NCBI GenBank assembly: GCA_045534635.1
Contig: JAZSKB010000050.1
Location: 1-17,272, forward strand
Direction: 5' to 3'
From: UBA1205 sp045534635
GTDB taxonomy: Bacteria > Bacteroidota > Bacteroidia > Bacteroidales > WCHB1-69
Length of the DNA: 17,272 nt
A program made the translations under genes and the position numbers. A model generated the notes under the pieces. That model saw nothing but the letters and a program-made list of their open reading frames with translations. It ran no database searches and was not told the DNA's origin. Shown here piece by piece: positions 6,682 to 15,244 of the stretch (its first letter is position 1; every line of letters begins with the position of its first letter).

Positions 6682-8370
6682 ATGTATTTCAAAAATATAG
6701 TTTATCAGTTAGCGATTTTGGTATTTTGTTTTCTATTTTCTGCTTGTGCTCAAATTGGTACAATTACAGGAGGTCCACAAGATAAACAAGCCCCTGAAAT
6801 ACTTGAACAAACACCTTCAAACAATACTACCAACTTCAATGTTGATAAAATAACCCTTAATTTCAATGAGTTTGTGGAATTGGTAAACTCCACAGAAAAT
6901 TGCATTATTTCGCCACGCACAAACGAAAATCCTGAATATACTATAAAAGGAAAATCTGTTATTATAGATTTTTCTTCCTGCAATTTAGATTCCAATACAA
7001 CATACAAACTTTCTTGTAAAAATGCTATTCGAGATTATACCGAAGGCAATTTAATCACTGAACATAATATCGTTTTTTCAACAGGAGAACATATTGATTC
7101 TCTATATATTACAGGTCATATCATTGACGCATATACATTAGAAAATGCCACAGATGTTTTAATTGTTTTACACAACGAAAATACAGATTCTACTCTTTAC
7201 AATATTCCCTATCAATATGTTACCATAAGCGACAAAAAAGGCTATTTTTGTTTTACCAATCTTCCAGATAAAGATTTTTATATCAGTGCGATATTAGACA
7301 AAAATAAAGACTTTTTATTCTCTCAAAGTGATGAAAAAATTGCATTTCATACACCCATAGTTCGCCCATATCCTATCTTTACCGATTCGGCGAAAATGGC
7401 AGAAAATACCAATATTGATACTTGCCATTTATTGCTCTTTGAAGAAGAAGATACTATTGTAAAATACTTAAAAAAAGATATTTATGCCACTTATTGCCAT
7501 AGATTAATTTTTAAAAATAAAGTACAAAATTTTAAATTACACCAAATAACTCCTCCCACTCCTACGGTAAAATATATGTACGATATGCTTTCTAATCAAG
7601 ATACTATTTTAGTATTTTTCTTGGACACCATAAACGAACCAATTGATTTTCAATTAGAAATAAACAACGAATTGAAAGATACTATCAATTTGAATCCTGC
7701 TCAAAAGTTACGAAATCTACGTAGAAATACTACAGAAGAAAAAACATTTCTTAGTTTTTCAAACTATCAAGAAGGTTCATTGATAAATAAACATATCATA
7801 CAATTTTTATATCCAATTGATTCTATTTCAAACGATAAATTATCTTTGATAATTAGTCATGACACTATTTCCGATACACTTTCTGTGCCATTTCATTTTA
7901 TTGATAGTTCGCAACGCCGATTGGAAATAGATTACAATTTCGATAAAGAAGATACTGATTATAAAATATTTGCAAAAGATTCTGTATTTTTTTCTATCTA
8001 TGGTTGGTGCAACGATAGTATAAATATACCAATTAAAACCCAATCATTTAGAAATTATGGAAATCTGAAAATAGATTATCAATTTTACGAAGAAAATAGA
8101 TATATAACCCAACTAATCAATAGTAGAAACACTATTATTCAAAGTGATACTATTGATTATAACAAAAAAATATATTATAAAAACTTACTTCCCGATAAAT
8201 ATAAAATACGCGTTATTGTTGACCAAAATCGCAACGAAAAATGGGATAGCGGAAATTATCTGCAAAGAAAACAACCTGAACCAATTATTTATTTTCCAAC
8301 AGCAATTGATGTTCGTTCCAATTGGACAATTGAAGAAACTTTTAATGTGCAAATTCCAGATATAAAATGA
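6682..8370 (+). CDS. Lipoprotein with Ig-like (Big_5-type) domain
   Basis: A 562-residue predicted lipoprotein. The start at 6682 is preferred over an in-frame ATG 99 nt earlier because it leaves 4 nt after the typA stop and puts the signal peptide at the N-terminus. Residues 1-21 are hydrophobic and end FSA before Cys22. The lipobox is loose (Phe at -3), as is common in this phylum. After ITGGPQDKQAPEI, a bacterial Ig-like domain of the Big_5 type spans about residues 36-135 (ITLNFNEFVEL, ending IVFSTGEH). A second beta domain of the carboxypeptidase-regulatory type follows (SLYITGHIIDAY; NLPDKDFYISAILDKNKD). The C-terminus repeats this style (LLPDKYKIRVIVDQNRNEKW). Proteins of this architecture are common in Bacteroidota; their function is unknown and is probably structural in the outer membrane or periplasm. 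Its stop overlaps the mutS2 start (ATGA, 8367-8370). Confidence 0.88.
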   Translation: MYFKNIVYQLAILVFCFLFSACAQIGTITGGPQDKQAPEILEQTPSNNTTNFNVDKITLNFNEFVELVNSTENCIISPRTNENPEYTIKGKSVIIDFSSCNLDSNTTYKLSCKNAIRDYTEGNLITEHNIVFSTGEHIDSLYITGHIIDAYTLENATDVLIVLHNENTDSTLYNIPYQYVTISDKKGYFCFTNLPDKDFYISAILDKNKDFLFSQSDEKIAFHTPIVRPYPIFTDSAKMAENTNIDTCHLLLFEEEDTIVKYLKKDIYATYCHRLIFKNKVQNFKLHQITPPTPTVKYMYDMLSNQDTILVFFLDTINEPIDFQLEINNELKDTINLNPAQKLRNLRRNTTEEKTFLSFSNYQEGSLINKHIIQFLYPIDSISNDKLSLIISHDTISDTLSVPFHFIDSSQRRLEIDYNFDKEDTDYKIFAKDSVFFSIYGWCNDSINIPIKTQSFRNYGNLKIDYQFYEENRYITQLINSRNTIIQSDTIDYNKKIYYKNLLPDKYKIRVIVDQNRNEKWDSGNYLQRKQPEPIIYFPTAIDVRSNWTIEETFNVQIPDIK

Positions 8371-10760
8371 TTTACCCAGCGAATTTTGAACATAAAATTG
8401 CTTTTGAACATATTAGAAAATTGTTAAAAGAAAATTGTATTTCTACTCTTGGCGAAAGCATGATAGAAAAAATTTCATTTTCAAACAATTACAAACAAAT
8501 ATGTTTATTACACGAGCAAACAGAAGAATTTCGACAATTATTGCTTTTTGATACTCCATTTCCATCGCAAGATTACTTTGACTTACGCCAAGAATGGGCA
8601 AGAATAAAAAAAGAAGGTACTTATATTGATTTAGAAAAATTAATTGAATTAAGAATATGTTTGCAAACCATAGAACAAACACGTTCCTATTTTTTATCTC
8701 GCCAAGAAAAGAATAAATACCCCAATTTATTGAATTTATCTCAAAGATTTGAGTTTGATAATCAATGGATTACATCAATCAACAATATTATTGACGAAAA
8801 AGGCAATGTAAAAGATAATGCCTCTGAAAAATTACAAAAAATTCGACAACAAATAAAATCTTTAGAAAAAGATATTTCTATTAACATAAAAAAAATATTA
8901 TCACAAGCCAAACAAGACAAACTTATTGATGACAATGCAGATATTACGGTGCGTAATGGTCGAATGGTTTTACCTGTTCCAGCTGTAAATAAAAGAAAAA
9001 TAAAAGGTTTTGTTCATGATAGTTCTACAACAGGACAAACCTATTTTATTGAACCTCAAGAAGTTTTTGAAGCAAACAATCTTTTACAAAATCTACAAAT
9101 CGATGAACATATCGAAATTATCCAAATTTTAACAACTTTTACCGAACAACTTCGACCAAATTTGGAAATTATCGCAAAAGGATTTCATTATTTAGCATTA
9201 TTGGATTTTATTCGAGCAAAATCGAAATTTGCCATACAATTCAATGCTTGCAAACCTATTATTGTAAATAAACCTATTGTTGATTGGCAAGAAGCACGCC
9301 ACCCAATTTTAGAAGCCAATTTGAAACAACAAGGAAAATCAATTGTTCCACTAAATATCACTTTAGGCAACACATACTCTATTTTGATTATTTCAGGACC
9401 TAATGCTGGAGGTAAGTCTGTATGTTTGAAAACTTTAGCACTTTTACAATATATGTTTCAAGTTGGGATTCCTGTTCCTGCCTCCCCAAATAGTGAATTT
9501 GGCATTTTCAATGATTTATTTATCAATATTGGCGACGAACAATCTATTGATAATGATTTAAGTACTTATAGTTCTCAACTTATCAACATAAAAACCTTAC
9601 TTGAAAAAGCCAATAAAAATAGCCTATTCATGTTTGATGAACTCGGCAGTGGTACCGACCCTCAATATGGCGGAGCAATAGCAGAAACACTTATAGAAGA
9701 ATTGGCTCAAAAAAACACTATTGGACTGATTACCACACATTTTGGAAATCTTAAAGCACTTGCCCAACAACATCAAAACATAGAAAATGGAGCTATGCTT
9801 TTCGATGAAAAGAAAATGCAATCGACTTTTCAGCTTAAAATCGGACAATTTGGAACCTCTTTCACTTTTGAAATTGCTGAAAATATCGGCTTAGATAAAT
9901 TATTTTTAGAAAAAGCAAAATCAAAAGTTGGTAAATACCATATCCGTTATGATAAACTTGTTCGCAATTTAGAACATCAACAAATAGCATTAGCAAAACA
10001 TGAAAAAATGCTTGAATTTACTGATAACCAACTTTCTGAACTAATAAAATCATATACAGAAAAAGATAATGAACTAAAAAACAAACGATACGAAATTCTT
10101 CATCAAGCCAAAAATGAAGCAAAAACATTACTAAAAAATAGTAATCAACTTATCGAACGAACAATTAAAGAAATAAAAGAGAAAAAAGCCGATAAACAAA
10201 TTGTTAAACAATTGCGTGAAGAAATTCAAACAGAAATAAAAAAAATAGAAAAATCTGAACCAATTGAGATACAACAAATAAAAAAAGACCCCACAAACGA
10301 AGAAATACATTTACACGATATTGTACTTTTGCAAGATACTCAAACACTTGGTGAAGTAATTGATATTAATGATGATGATATTGTCATTTCATTCAATTCT
10401 ATACAGGTGAAAACAAGCAAAGATAAAGTTGTAAAAACTGATAAAACCAATATAAGTACTACCAAAAACAAACCTAAAAACGATATTTATCAAACCATTC
10501 ACGAAAAGAGCATACATTTTAATTTACAATTAGATATTCGTGGTTATCGTGCCGAGGAAGCAATAGCGGCAATGAATACTTATATTGACGATGCTCTACT
10601 GCTCAGTATTCACGAAATAAATATTTTACACGGAAAAGGCAATGGAATACTTCGACAAGTTGTTAGAGAATATTTGGCAAACAACAATTACGTAAAATCA
10701 TTTCACGACGAGCATATAGAACGCGGAGGACACGGAATAACAGTTGTGAAATTAATATAA
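8367..10760 (+). CDS. mutS2: MutS2 family ATPase/endonuclease
   Basis: A 797-residue MutS2. The family suppresses homologous recombination and, in Bacillus, rescues collided ribosomes. Domains in order: MutS core/lever helices (about 1-310); the ABC-type ATPase with Walker A GPNAGGKS at 344-351 and Walker B FDELGSGTDP with D424 and E425; a long coiled-coil insert rich in K and E (about 520-650); and a C-terminal Smr nuclease domain with LDIRG at 722-726 and HGKGNG at 755-760. The MutS mismatch-recognition domain I is absent, as expected for MutS2. The start overlaps the stop of the lipoprotein gene by 4 nt, which indicates translational coupling. A strong terminator follows about 20 nt after the stop. 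Confidence 0.97.
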   Translation: MIYPANFEHKIAFEHIRKLLKENCISTLGESMIEKISFSNNYKQICLLHEQTEEFRQLLLFDTPFPSQDYFDLRQEWARIKKEGTYIDLEKLIELRICLQTIEQTRSYFLSRQEKNKYPNLLNLSQRFEFDNQWITSINNIIDEKGNVKDNASEKLQKIRQQIKSLEKDISINIKKILSQAKQDKLIDDNADITVRNGRMVLPVPAVNKRKIKGFVHDSSTTGQTYFIEPQEVFEANNLLQNLQIDEHIEIIQILTTFTEQLRPNLEIIAKGFHYLALLDFIRAKSKFAIQFNACKPIIVNKPIVDWQEARHPILEANLKQQGKSIVPLNITLGNTYSILIISGPNAGGKSVCLKTLALLQYMFQVGIPVPASPNSEFGIFNDLFINIGDEQSIDNDLSTYSSQLINIKTLLEKANKNSLFMFDELGSGTDPQYGGAIAETLIEELAQKNTIGLITTHFGNLKALAQQHQNIENGAMLFDEKKMQSTFQLKIGQFGTSFTFEIAENIGLDKLFLEKAKSKVGKYHIRYDKLVRNLEHQQIALAKHEKMLEFTDNQLSELIKSYTEKDNELKNKRYEILHQAKNEAKTLLKNSNQLIERTIKEIKEKKADKQIVKQLREEIQTEIKKIEKSEPIEIQQIKKDPTNEEIHLHDIVLLQDTQTLGEVIDINDDDIVISFNSIQVKTSKDKVVKTDKTNISTTKNKPKNDIYQTIHEKSIHFNLQLDIRGYRAEEAIAAMNTYIDDALLLSIHEINILHGKGNGILRQVVREYLANNNYVKSFHDEHIERGGHGITVVKLI

Positions 10761-10782
10761 ATTATCTATAAACACCAAAAAT

Positions 10783-10817
10783 AAAGAGACTTCTTGGTTA
10801 AAAGAAGTCTCTTTTTT
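10783..10817. terminator. Bidirectional intrinsic terminator between mutS2 and rpsA
   Basis: A perfect 13-bp stem (10783-10795 paired with 10802-10814) with loop GGTTAA, followed by a T run on the plus strand. The reverse complement is followed by a T-rich stretch too, so it can end both the typA-lipoprotein-mutS2 transcript and the convergent rpsA transcript. It is the strongest stem-loop in the window. Confidence 0.9.
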
Positions 10818-10884
10818 ACAAATCAAAATAAAAAATAATTAAAACGAAAACATTTAAAAAAATTCAATTTTAATTTTACACTAC

Positions 10885-12939
10885 TTATTCAGCAGTTGGA
10901 GTTTCAGTTGATTCTTCTGTTTCTGCTTCGGATTTTGCTTTTTTAGCACGTGTTTTTTTGGCTTTTTCCTCAACAGGTTCTTCAGTTTCAACTTTTTCAG
11001 TATTTACTTCTGATTCAACTTCTTCAGCATCTTTTTTTGTTGCTTTCTTTTTTGGAACTGCTTTCTTTTTTGCTTCTTCTTGTTCCAAATCTGCTTTAAG
11101 ATTTACTAAAACATCGATATCACCTAAAGTTGCTTTTTCTATGTTATCAATTTTCTTTGAAGATTTAGAAGCTGGTTTTTCACCTTCTTCTTGTTCTTTT
11201 TCAGCATCTTTTATATCTTGCCAAATACGGGTGTGAGAAAGAACGATTTTTTTGTTTTCTTTAGAAAATTCAATAACTTTAAAATCAGCAGTTTCACCTT
11301 GTTTGATAGTAGAACCATCTTCACGTTGCAAACCACGATTGAAAGCAAAACCTTCAACACCTTGTAAAGTGATAATAAATCCTTTATCATTTTGATTTCC
11401 AGCTAATGTACCTTGGTGAACAGAACCTACAGTGTAAATGGTTTCAAATACGTCCCATGGATTTTCTTCCAATTGTTTGTGCCCTAAACTCAAACGACGA
11501 TTTTCTACGTCCATTTCTAAAACAACAACTTCTATCTTTTCACCAATTTTTGTAAATTCTGCAGGGTGTTTGATTTTTTTAGACCAAGAAAGGTCAGAAA
11601 TATGAATCAAACCATCAACACCTTCTTCCAATTCTACAAAAATACCGAAAGTAGTAAAGTTGCGAACTACTGCAGTATGACGAGAGCCAATAGGATATTT
11701 ATTAGCAATTGTAATCCATGGGTCTGGAATCAATTGTTTGATACCCAATGACATTTTACGTTCTTCTCTATCTAATGTTAAAATAATAGCATCTACATTT
11801 TGACCAACACTCAAGAAATCTTGTGCTGTACGTAAATGTTGACTCCAAGACATTTCAGAAACGTGAATCAAACCTTCAACACCTGGTAAAATTTCAATAA
11901 ATGCACCATAATCAGCAATTACAACAACTTTTCCAGATACTTTGTCACCCACTTGCAAATTAGCATCTAAAGCATCCCATGGGTGTGGTGTTAATTGTTT
12001 CAATCCTAATGCTATGCGTTTCTTTGTTTCGTCAAAATCCAAAATTACAACATTGATTTTTTGGTCTAATTCCAAAATTTCTTTTGGGTCTGCAACTCTA
12101 CCCCATGATAAGTCTGTAATGTGAATCAAACCATCAACGCCACCTAAATCGATGAAAGCACCATAATTGGTAATATTTTTAACAACACCTTCCAAAACTT
12201 GTCCTTTTTCTAAGCCAGACATAATTTCCATACGTTGAGCTTCGATTTCGGATTCTATAAGTGCTTTATGAGATACTACAACATTTTTAAATTCTTGATT
12301 GATTTTTACAACCTTGAATTCCATTGTTTTATCTACAAATACATCGTAATCTCTAATAGGTTTAACATCTATTTGACTACCAGGCAAAAATGCTTCGATA
12401 CCAAATACATCAACGATTAAACCACCTTTAGTTTTTGATTTAACATAACCATTGATAATTTCGCCATCTTCACACGCTTTGTTTACTCTTTCCCAAGATT
12501 TTAACAAACGAGCCTTTTTATGAGAAAGACTTAATTGTCCATTTGCATCTTCTTGACTTTCAACATAAACTTCAACAGTATCTCCGATTTTCAAATCAGG
12601 AAGATAACGCAATTCATTGGCTGGGATTACACCATCGGATTTAAAACCTATATTTACGACAACTTCACGTGCATTTTTTGCAACTACTGTACCATCAATT
12701 ACTTTTTGCTCTTCTATGGCATTGAAAGATTGATTGTACTGTTCTTCCATTGCTTTTCTTTCTGATTCGCTATATGGAAGTTTACTTTTGCCTAATTCAT
12801 CCCAATTGAAATCATCGGTATTTGGTGTAGCAACCGATTTGTTGGTGATTTCACGAGTATGAAAACTTGTTTTAACTTGTTCTACTTTTTGATTTTCTTG
12901 GTTGGTTGAATTTTCAGAAATATTTAATTCTTCTGTCAT
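10885..12939 (-). CDS. rpsA: 30S ribosomal protein S1
   Basis: Ribosomal protein S1 binds mRNA at the 30S platform and helps initiation on weakly structured or SD-poor messages. It has 684 residues against about 557 in E. coli. Six S1/OB repeats can be placed at roughly 79-143, 159-227, 245-315, 330-402, 417-489 and 504-571. Domains 3-5 show the typical YGAF.....GVDGLIH..DLSW pattern. The first and last repeats are the most diverged, as in other S1 proteins. An acidic N-terminal extension of about 75 residues precedes the repeats. A low-complexity tail of about 100 residues follows, alternating KKK and EEE blocks (KKKAVPKKKATKK; later TRAKKAKSEAETEE). Extra tails of this kind occur in Bacteroidota S1. 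It is transcribed from its own promoter through a structured leader of about 100 nt and faces mutS2 across a shared terminator. Confidence 0.97.
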   Translation of the reverse strand: MTEELNISENSTNQENQKVEQVKTSFHTREITNKSVATPNTDDFNWDELGKSKLPYSESERKAMEEQYNQSFNAIEEQKVIDGTVVAKNAREVVVNIGFKSDGVIPANELRYLPDLKIGDTVEVYVESQEDANGQLSLSHKKARLLKSWERVNKACEDGEIINGYVKSKTKGGLIVDVFGIEAFLPGSQIDVKPIRDYDVFVDKTMEFKVVKINQEFKNVVVSHKALIESEIEAQRMEIMSGLEKGQVLEGVVKNITNYGAFIDLGGVDGLIHITDLSWGRVADPKEILELDQKINVVILDFDETKKRIALGLKQLTPHPWDALDANLQVGDKVSGKVVVIADYGAFIEILPGVEGLIHVSEMSWSQHLRTAQDFLSVGQNVDAIILTLDREERKMSLGIKQLIPDPWITIANKYPIGSRHTAVVRNFTTFGIFVELEEGVDGLIHISDLSWSKKIKHPAEFTKIGEKIEVVVLEMDVENRRLSLGHKQLEENPWDVFETIYTVGSVHQGTLAGNQNDKGFIITLQGVEGFAFNRGLQREDGSTIKQGETADFKVIEFSKENKKIVLSHTRIWQDIKDAEKEQEEGEKPASKSSKKIDNIEKATLGDIDVLVNLKADLEQEEAKKKAVPKKKATKKDAEEVESEVNTEKVETEEPVEEKAKKTRAKKAKSEAETEESTETPTAE

Positions 12940-12949
12940 TTTTTGATAC

Positions 12950-12968
12950 GCACATTTTACTAATGTGC
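12950..12968 (-). promoter_or_regulatory. Hairpin just upstream of the rpsA start codon
   Basis: In the rpsA mRNA, GCACATT pairs with AATGTGC (7 bp, 5-nt loop). The stem ends 10 nt before the AUG at 12939. It sits where a ribosome would bind, and the linker to the AUG is A/U-rich with no Shine-Dalgarno sequence. S1 is autoregulated through its leader in E. coli; a similar role here is inference. Confidence 0.5.
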
Positions 12969-13009
12969 AAATTTAAAATATTAATACTATGAGGTTTACT
13001 ACACTTTTG

Positions 13010-13037
13010 TCATAATAAAGAGCCTCTTTTATTATGA
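13010..13037 (-). promoter_or_regulatory. 5'-terminal hairpin of the rpsA leader
   Basis: A 28-nt inverted repeat with a 10-bp stem (TCATAATAAA paired with TTTATTATGA) and loop AGAGGCTC. It lies 4 nt downstream of the -7 box, so the mRNA would begin at or just inside it. It is too close to the promoter and lacks a T tract, so it is not a terminator for the upstream gene. Likely roles are mRNA stability or autogenous control by S1. Confidence 0.55.
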
Positions 13038-13041
13038 ACTG

Positions 13042-13072
13042 CAAAGATACAATTTTTTTGTTTAAATATCAA
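13042..13072 (-). promoter_or_regulatory. Bacteroidota-type promoter of rpsA
   Basis: Read on the minus strand: TTG at 13072-13070, a 20-nt spacer, then TATCTTTG at 13049-13042. Both elements match the phylum consensus. Transcription should start at about 13036, leaving a leader of about 97 nt. Confidence 0.8.
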
Positions 13073-13110
13073 GTATTTATATATTTTTTTTCATTTTTTC
13101 TTCCAATAAA

Positions 13111-13148
13111 TCAAATATTTATAATAACATATTGATTATCAAATATTT
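13111..13148. repeat. Short AT-rich direct repeat between rpsA and the serine hydrolase gene
   Basis: TCAAATATTT occurs at 13111-13120 and again at 13139-13148. A near match (TCAAGTATTT) lies at 13069-13078, overlapping the rpsA -33 region. The interval 13073-13154 is otherwise featureless AT-rich DNA between the serine hydrolase stop and the rpsA promoter. Chance similarity is possible at this composition. Confidence 0.3.
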
Positions 13149-13154
13149 AAACAA

Positions 13155-14279
13155 CTACAACGAAGAAATCAAATCTAATATCTGATTATTCCGACCTTTA
13201 AAACTTCGATTGAACACATTTGAAAGAATTATAACACAAGTTTTATCACTTAATCTCTTGCAAAACAATGTATTATTACCATTCCATAAACCGCCATGAT
13301 AAACCAATTGATTGCTATCTTTATCCAAAGACAATCGCCAACCATATCCATAATTTGCTTCTATGGGTTCATCGGCATGTTTGGGCATAAAGGCCAAATG
13401 TAATAAACTGTCTGACAAAATACTACCATTATCCAAGGCTCTGTTCCATTTCCACAAATCATCGGCAGTAGTAAAAATGGCTTTATCGCCATAAATTTTA
13501 GACATATAATCTCTTTTATAAACACTATAATTACTTCTATGTCCTATAGTGTTAGCATTTTGGGCAAACATTCCTTTACCATATATAAATGTTGAATTCA
13601 TTTGCAATTTTTCAAATATATTTTTTTGTAAAAATTCAGCAAACGATAATCCAGATACTTTTTCAATAATTAATGCCAATATTGCATAACCAGTATTACT
13701 ATATTCAAAAATTTTCCCGGGATTGTTTAGGGCATTTGGACGATATTTTTGCATCATTTTCAACAAACTATCATTATCTAAATAAAATGATTCATTTTTA
13801 TGCCACAATTGGGAAAATTCTAAATAATCTGGCAATCCAGAACTATGATTCAATAATTGGTCTATCGTTATTTGTGGATATGGAAAACCAGTAATATATT
13901 TATCTATTGTATCCTCAAGATTCAATAAACCTTGTTCATATAGTTTTAATATAGACACAGCGGTAAATTGTTTTGATACGGAAGCTAACTCATATTGTGA
14001 ATTTCGATTTAGTTTTTGTTTCGTTTGATAATTGGCATAACCATTCCAATTTACATACAATAATTGCGTATCTTGCCCGACCAATAAAATACCATTAAAA
14101 TGGTTTTTTTTTACCATTTCTTTAAATATGGAATCCAACGTTTGCTTTTTTATTTCAATATTTACACTATCAAAATAATGATTCAATTTTGCAAAATCTA
14201 TTTGAGAAGAATCTTGTTGCTGTGCACAAGATATTAAACAATTCATTATTAAGAATATTATAAAAATAAGATGCTTCAT
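13155..14279 (-). CDS. Lipoprotein serine hydrolase (class C beta-lactamase/PBP-like)
   Basis: A 374-residue exported protein of the beta-lactamase-related serine hydrolase family (PF00144 type). A signal peptide with lipobox LISC places the lipid-modified residue at Cys18. Catalytic motifs are intact: SxxK is SVSK at 100-103 (nucleophile Ser100), the Tyr motif is YSN at 193-195, and the third motif, KTG in true beta-lactamases, is HGG at 328-330, the usual form in esterase and peptidase relatives. The substrate cannot be told from sequence; the family includes D-amino-acid peptidases, esterases and penicillin-binding proteins. The HGG form argues against a true AmpC-type beta-lactamase. The gene is monocistronic and divergent from the RHS-2 cassette that starts about 70 bp away. 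Confidence 0.9.
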   Translation of the reverse strand: MKHLIFIIFLIMNCLISCAQQQDSSQIDFAKLNHYFDSVNIEIKKQTLDSIFKEMVKKNHFNGILLVGQDTQLLYVNWNGYANYQTKQKLNRNSQYELASVSKQFTAVSILKLYEQGLLNLEDTIDKYITGFPYPQITIDQLLNHSSGLPDYLEFSQLWHKNESFYLDNDSLLKMMQKYRPNALNNPGKIFEYSNTGYAILALIIEKVSGLSFAEFLQKNIFEKLQMNSTFIYGKGMFAQNANTIGHRSNYSVYKRDYMSKIYGDKAIFTTADDLWKWNRALDNGSILSDSLLHLAFMPKHADEPIEANYGYGWRLSLDKDSNQLVYHGGLWNGNNTLFCKRLSDKTCVIILSNVFNRSFKGRNNQILDLISSL

Positions 14280-14301
14280 CTTTATTTGTTTTTGAATGTA
14301 G

Positions 14302-14309
14302 CAAAATTA
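14302..14309 (-). promoter_or_regulatory. -7 promoter box of the serine hydrolase gene
   Basis: On the minus strand the sequence reads TAATTTTG, a match to TAnnTTTG. It lies 22 nt before the start codon at 14279, giving a leader of about 18 nt. No convincing TTG is found at -33. Confidence 0.45.
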
Positions 14310-14347
14310 ACTATAATTTAGTATTCTATCGCCAATTTATACAAATA

Positions 14348-14417
14348 ATGATAAACAAAAAAAAGTTAAAAAATAAAACTCCAACATATAAAGTTATAAA
14401 AAAATGTTATCTTTGCA
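14348..14417 (+). repeat. Promoter/leader repeat unit, copy C (upstream of RHS-2)
   Basis: This stretch aligns codon by codon with copy B from its internal ATG (14348 against 4776) through the shared TATAAAGTTATAAAA segment to the TATCTTTGCAG box. It is more diverged than copies B and D and has lost the upstream -7 box: the equivalent position reads TATACAAAT. The ATG at 14348 is in frame with RHS-2 and would add 24 residues, but that extension reads through the promoter and is probably not used. Confidence 0.65.
14408..14415 (+). promoter_or_regulatory. -7 promoter box of RHS-2 (leaderless start)
   Basis: TATCTTTG, a perfect match to TAnnTTTG, is followed by 4 nt (CAGA) and the ATG at 14420. 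The spacing is the same as at RHS-1 and RHS-3 and predicts a leaderless mRNA. Confidence 0.65.
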
Positions 14418-14419
14418 GA

Positions 14420-15244
14420 ATGGAAATTAGGAGAATAAACAACGGTAAAATTTTCTGTTTTGGAAACGAAGTAATTCCTAAGTATAGTTTTAACGCCAAA
14501 GAGTTGGACGAAGAAACCGGAATGTACTACTTTGAGGCTCGTTACTATAGGGCACCTACTTTCATTTCTCGAGACCCATTAATGAACGAAAAACCATGGT
14601 TGAATCCTTACCATTATTGTAGTAATAACCCAATAGGAAGAATAGACCCTACGGGGATGATGGATGAAGGATATATTACAGGTGAAGGAGCAAATGAAGC
14701 AACTGCACAATTGAACGCTTCTACCAATTTAACAATAACTCGAGACCCAGAAACAGGAAAACTATCTGCAAGTGGCGAAATAAAGAATGAGTATGACCAG
14801 AACTTATATAATGCTATTAATGACCCAAGTATTATTGTTCACATAGATGCAACTTATTCAAACACAACCTCAACAGGTGAAGGATTTACAGGAGGTGCTT
14901 TTATGGGGAATTCTATAAGTAGTGAAAATATTGTAAATACTTATCAAACAGTTAATCCTTATGATTTAGCAGTAGCAGAATTTGCTTATGGATTATGGGG
15001 AACAGGTGCAGGAATGGCTCATGAATTTATGGAATCATATCTTGGTGGACAATATTCTCAACAAACAGGAATTGCCGCTGATAGAGCTTGTAACGATGGT
15101 TGCGATAAAACCGTCTATGATAAGGTACACCCAAAAGCTCCAGCACAACCAGGTTGGAAAGATAATGGCGCCCGCATAAATATAAAAGCATATTTTAACT
15201 ATGATAATTTTATACAAAGTGTAAGAAATGTATGGAACAAATAA
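14420..15244 (+). CDS. RHS tip protein 2: RHS core with a different C-terminal domain
   Basis: A 274-residue paralogue of RHS-1. The first 82 or so residues match RHS-1 almost exactly (core FNAKELDEETG ... ARYY ... FISRDP ... NNPIGRIDPTGM), then similarity stops. The predicted self-cleavage after Met80 would free a tail of about 194 residues. The tail begins with a beta-rich part (LTITRDPETGKLSASGEI; VHIDATYSNTTSTGEGF), then a small-residue stretch (FTGGAFMGNSIS). Next comes AHEFMESYLG, with His201, Glu202 and Glu205. That recalls a metallopeptidase HExxH motif but has Glu in place of the second His, so activity is uncertain. Later features are NDGCDKTVYDKVHPK and a C-terminal NVWNK. No shell repeats and no signal peptide are present. 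The start at 14420 is chosen over 14348 by homology with RHS-1 and promoter spacing. It overlaps the next gene by 13 nt. Confidence 0.85.
   Translation: MEIRRINNGKIFCFGNEVIPKYSFNAKELDEETGMYYFEARYYRAPTFISRDPLMNEKPWLNPYHYCSNNPIGRIDPTGMMDEGYITGEGANEATAQLNASTNLTITRDPETGKLSASGEIKNEYDQNLYNAINDPSIIVHIDATYSNTTSTGEGFTGGAFMGNSISSENIVNTYQTVNPYDLAVAEFAYGLWGTGAGMAHEFMESYLGGQYSQQTGIAADRACNDGCDKTVYDKVHPKAPAQPGWKDNGARINIKAYFNYDNFIQSVRNVWNK

Noticed and set aside
10958..12765. Plus-strand open frames within rpsA
   Set aside because: Antisense shadows. The Ser/Phe-rich 92-residue one is the reverse of the Lys/Glu tail.
13155..14279. True class C beta-lactamase (resistance gene)
   Set aside because: The third motif is HGG, not KTG, and it is a lipoprotein. 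A generic serine hydrolase is the safer call.
14348..14419. 24-residue N-terminal extension of RHS-2
   Set aside because: It runs through the promoter box, is absent from RHS-1 and RHS-3, and the extension is a repeat-unit sequence.
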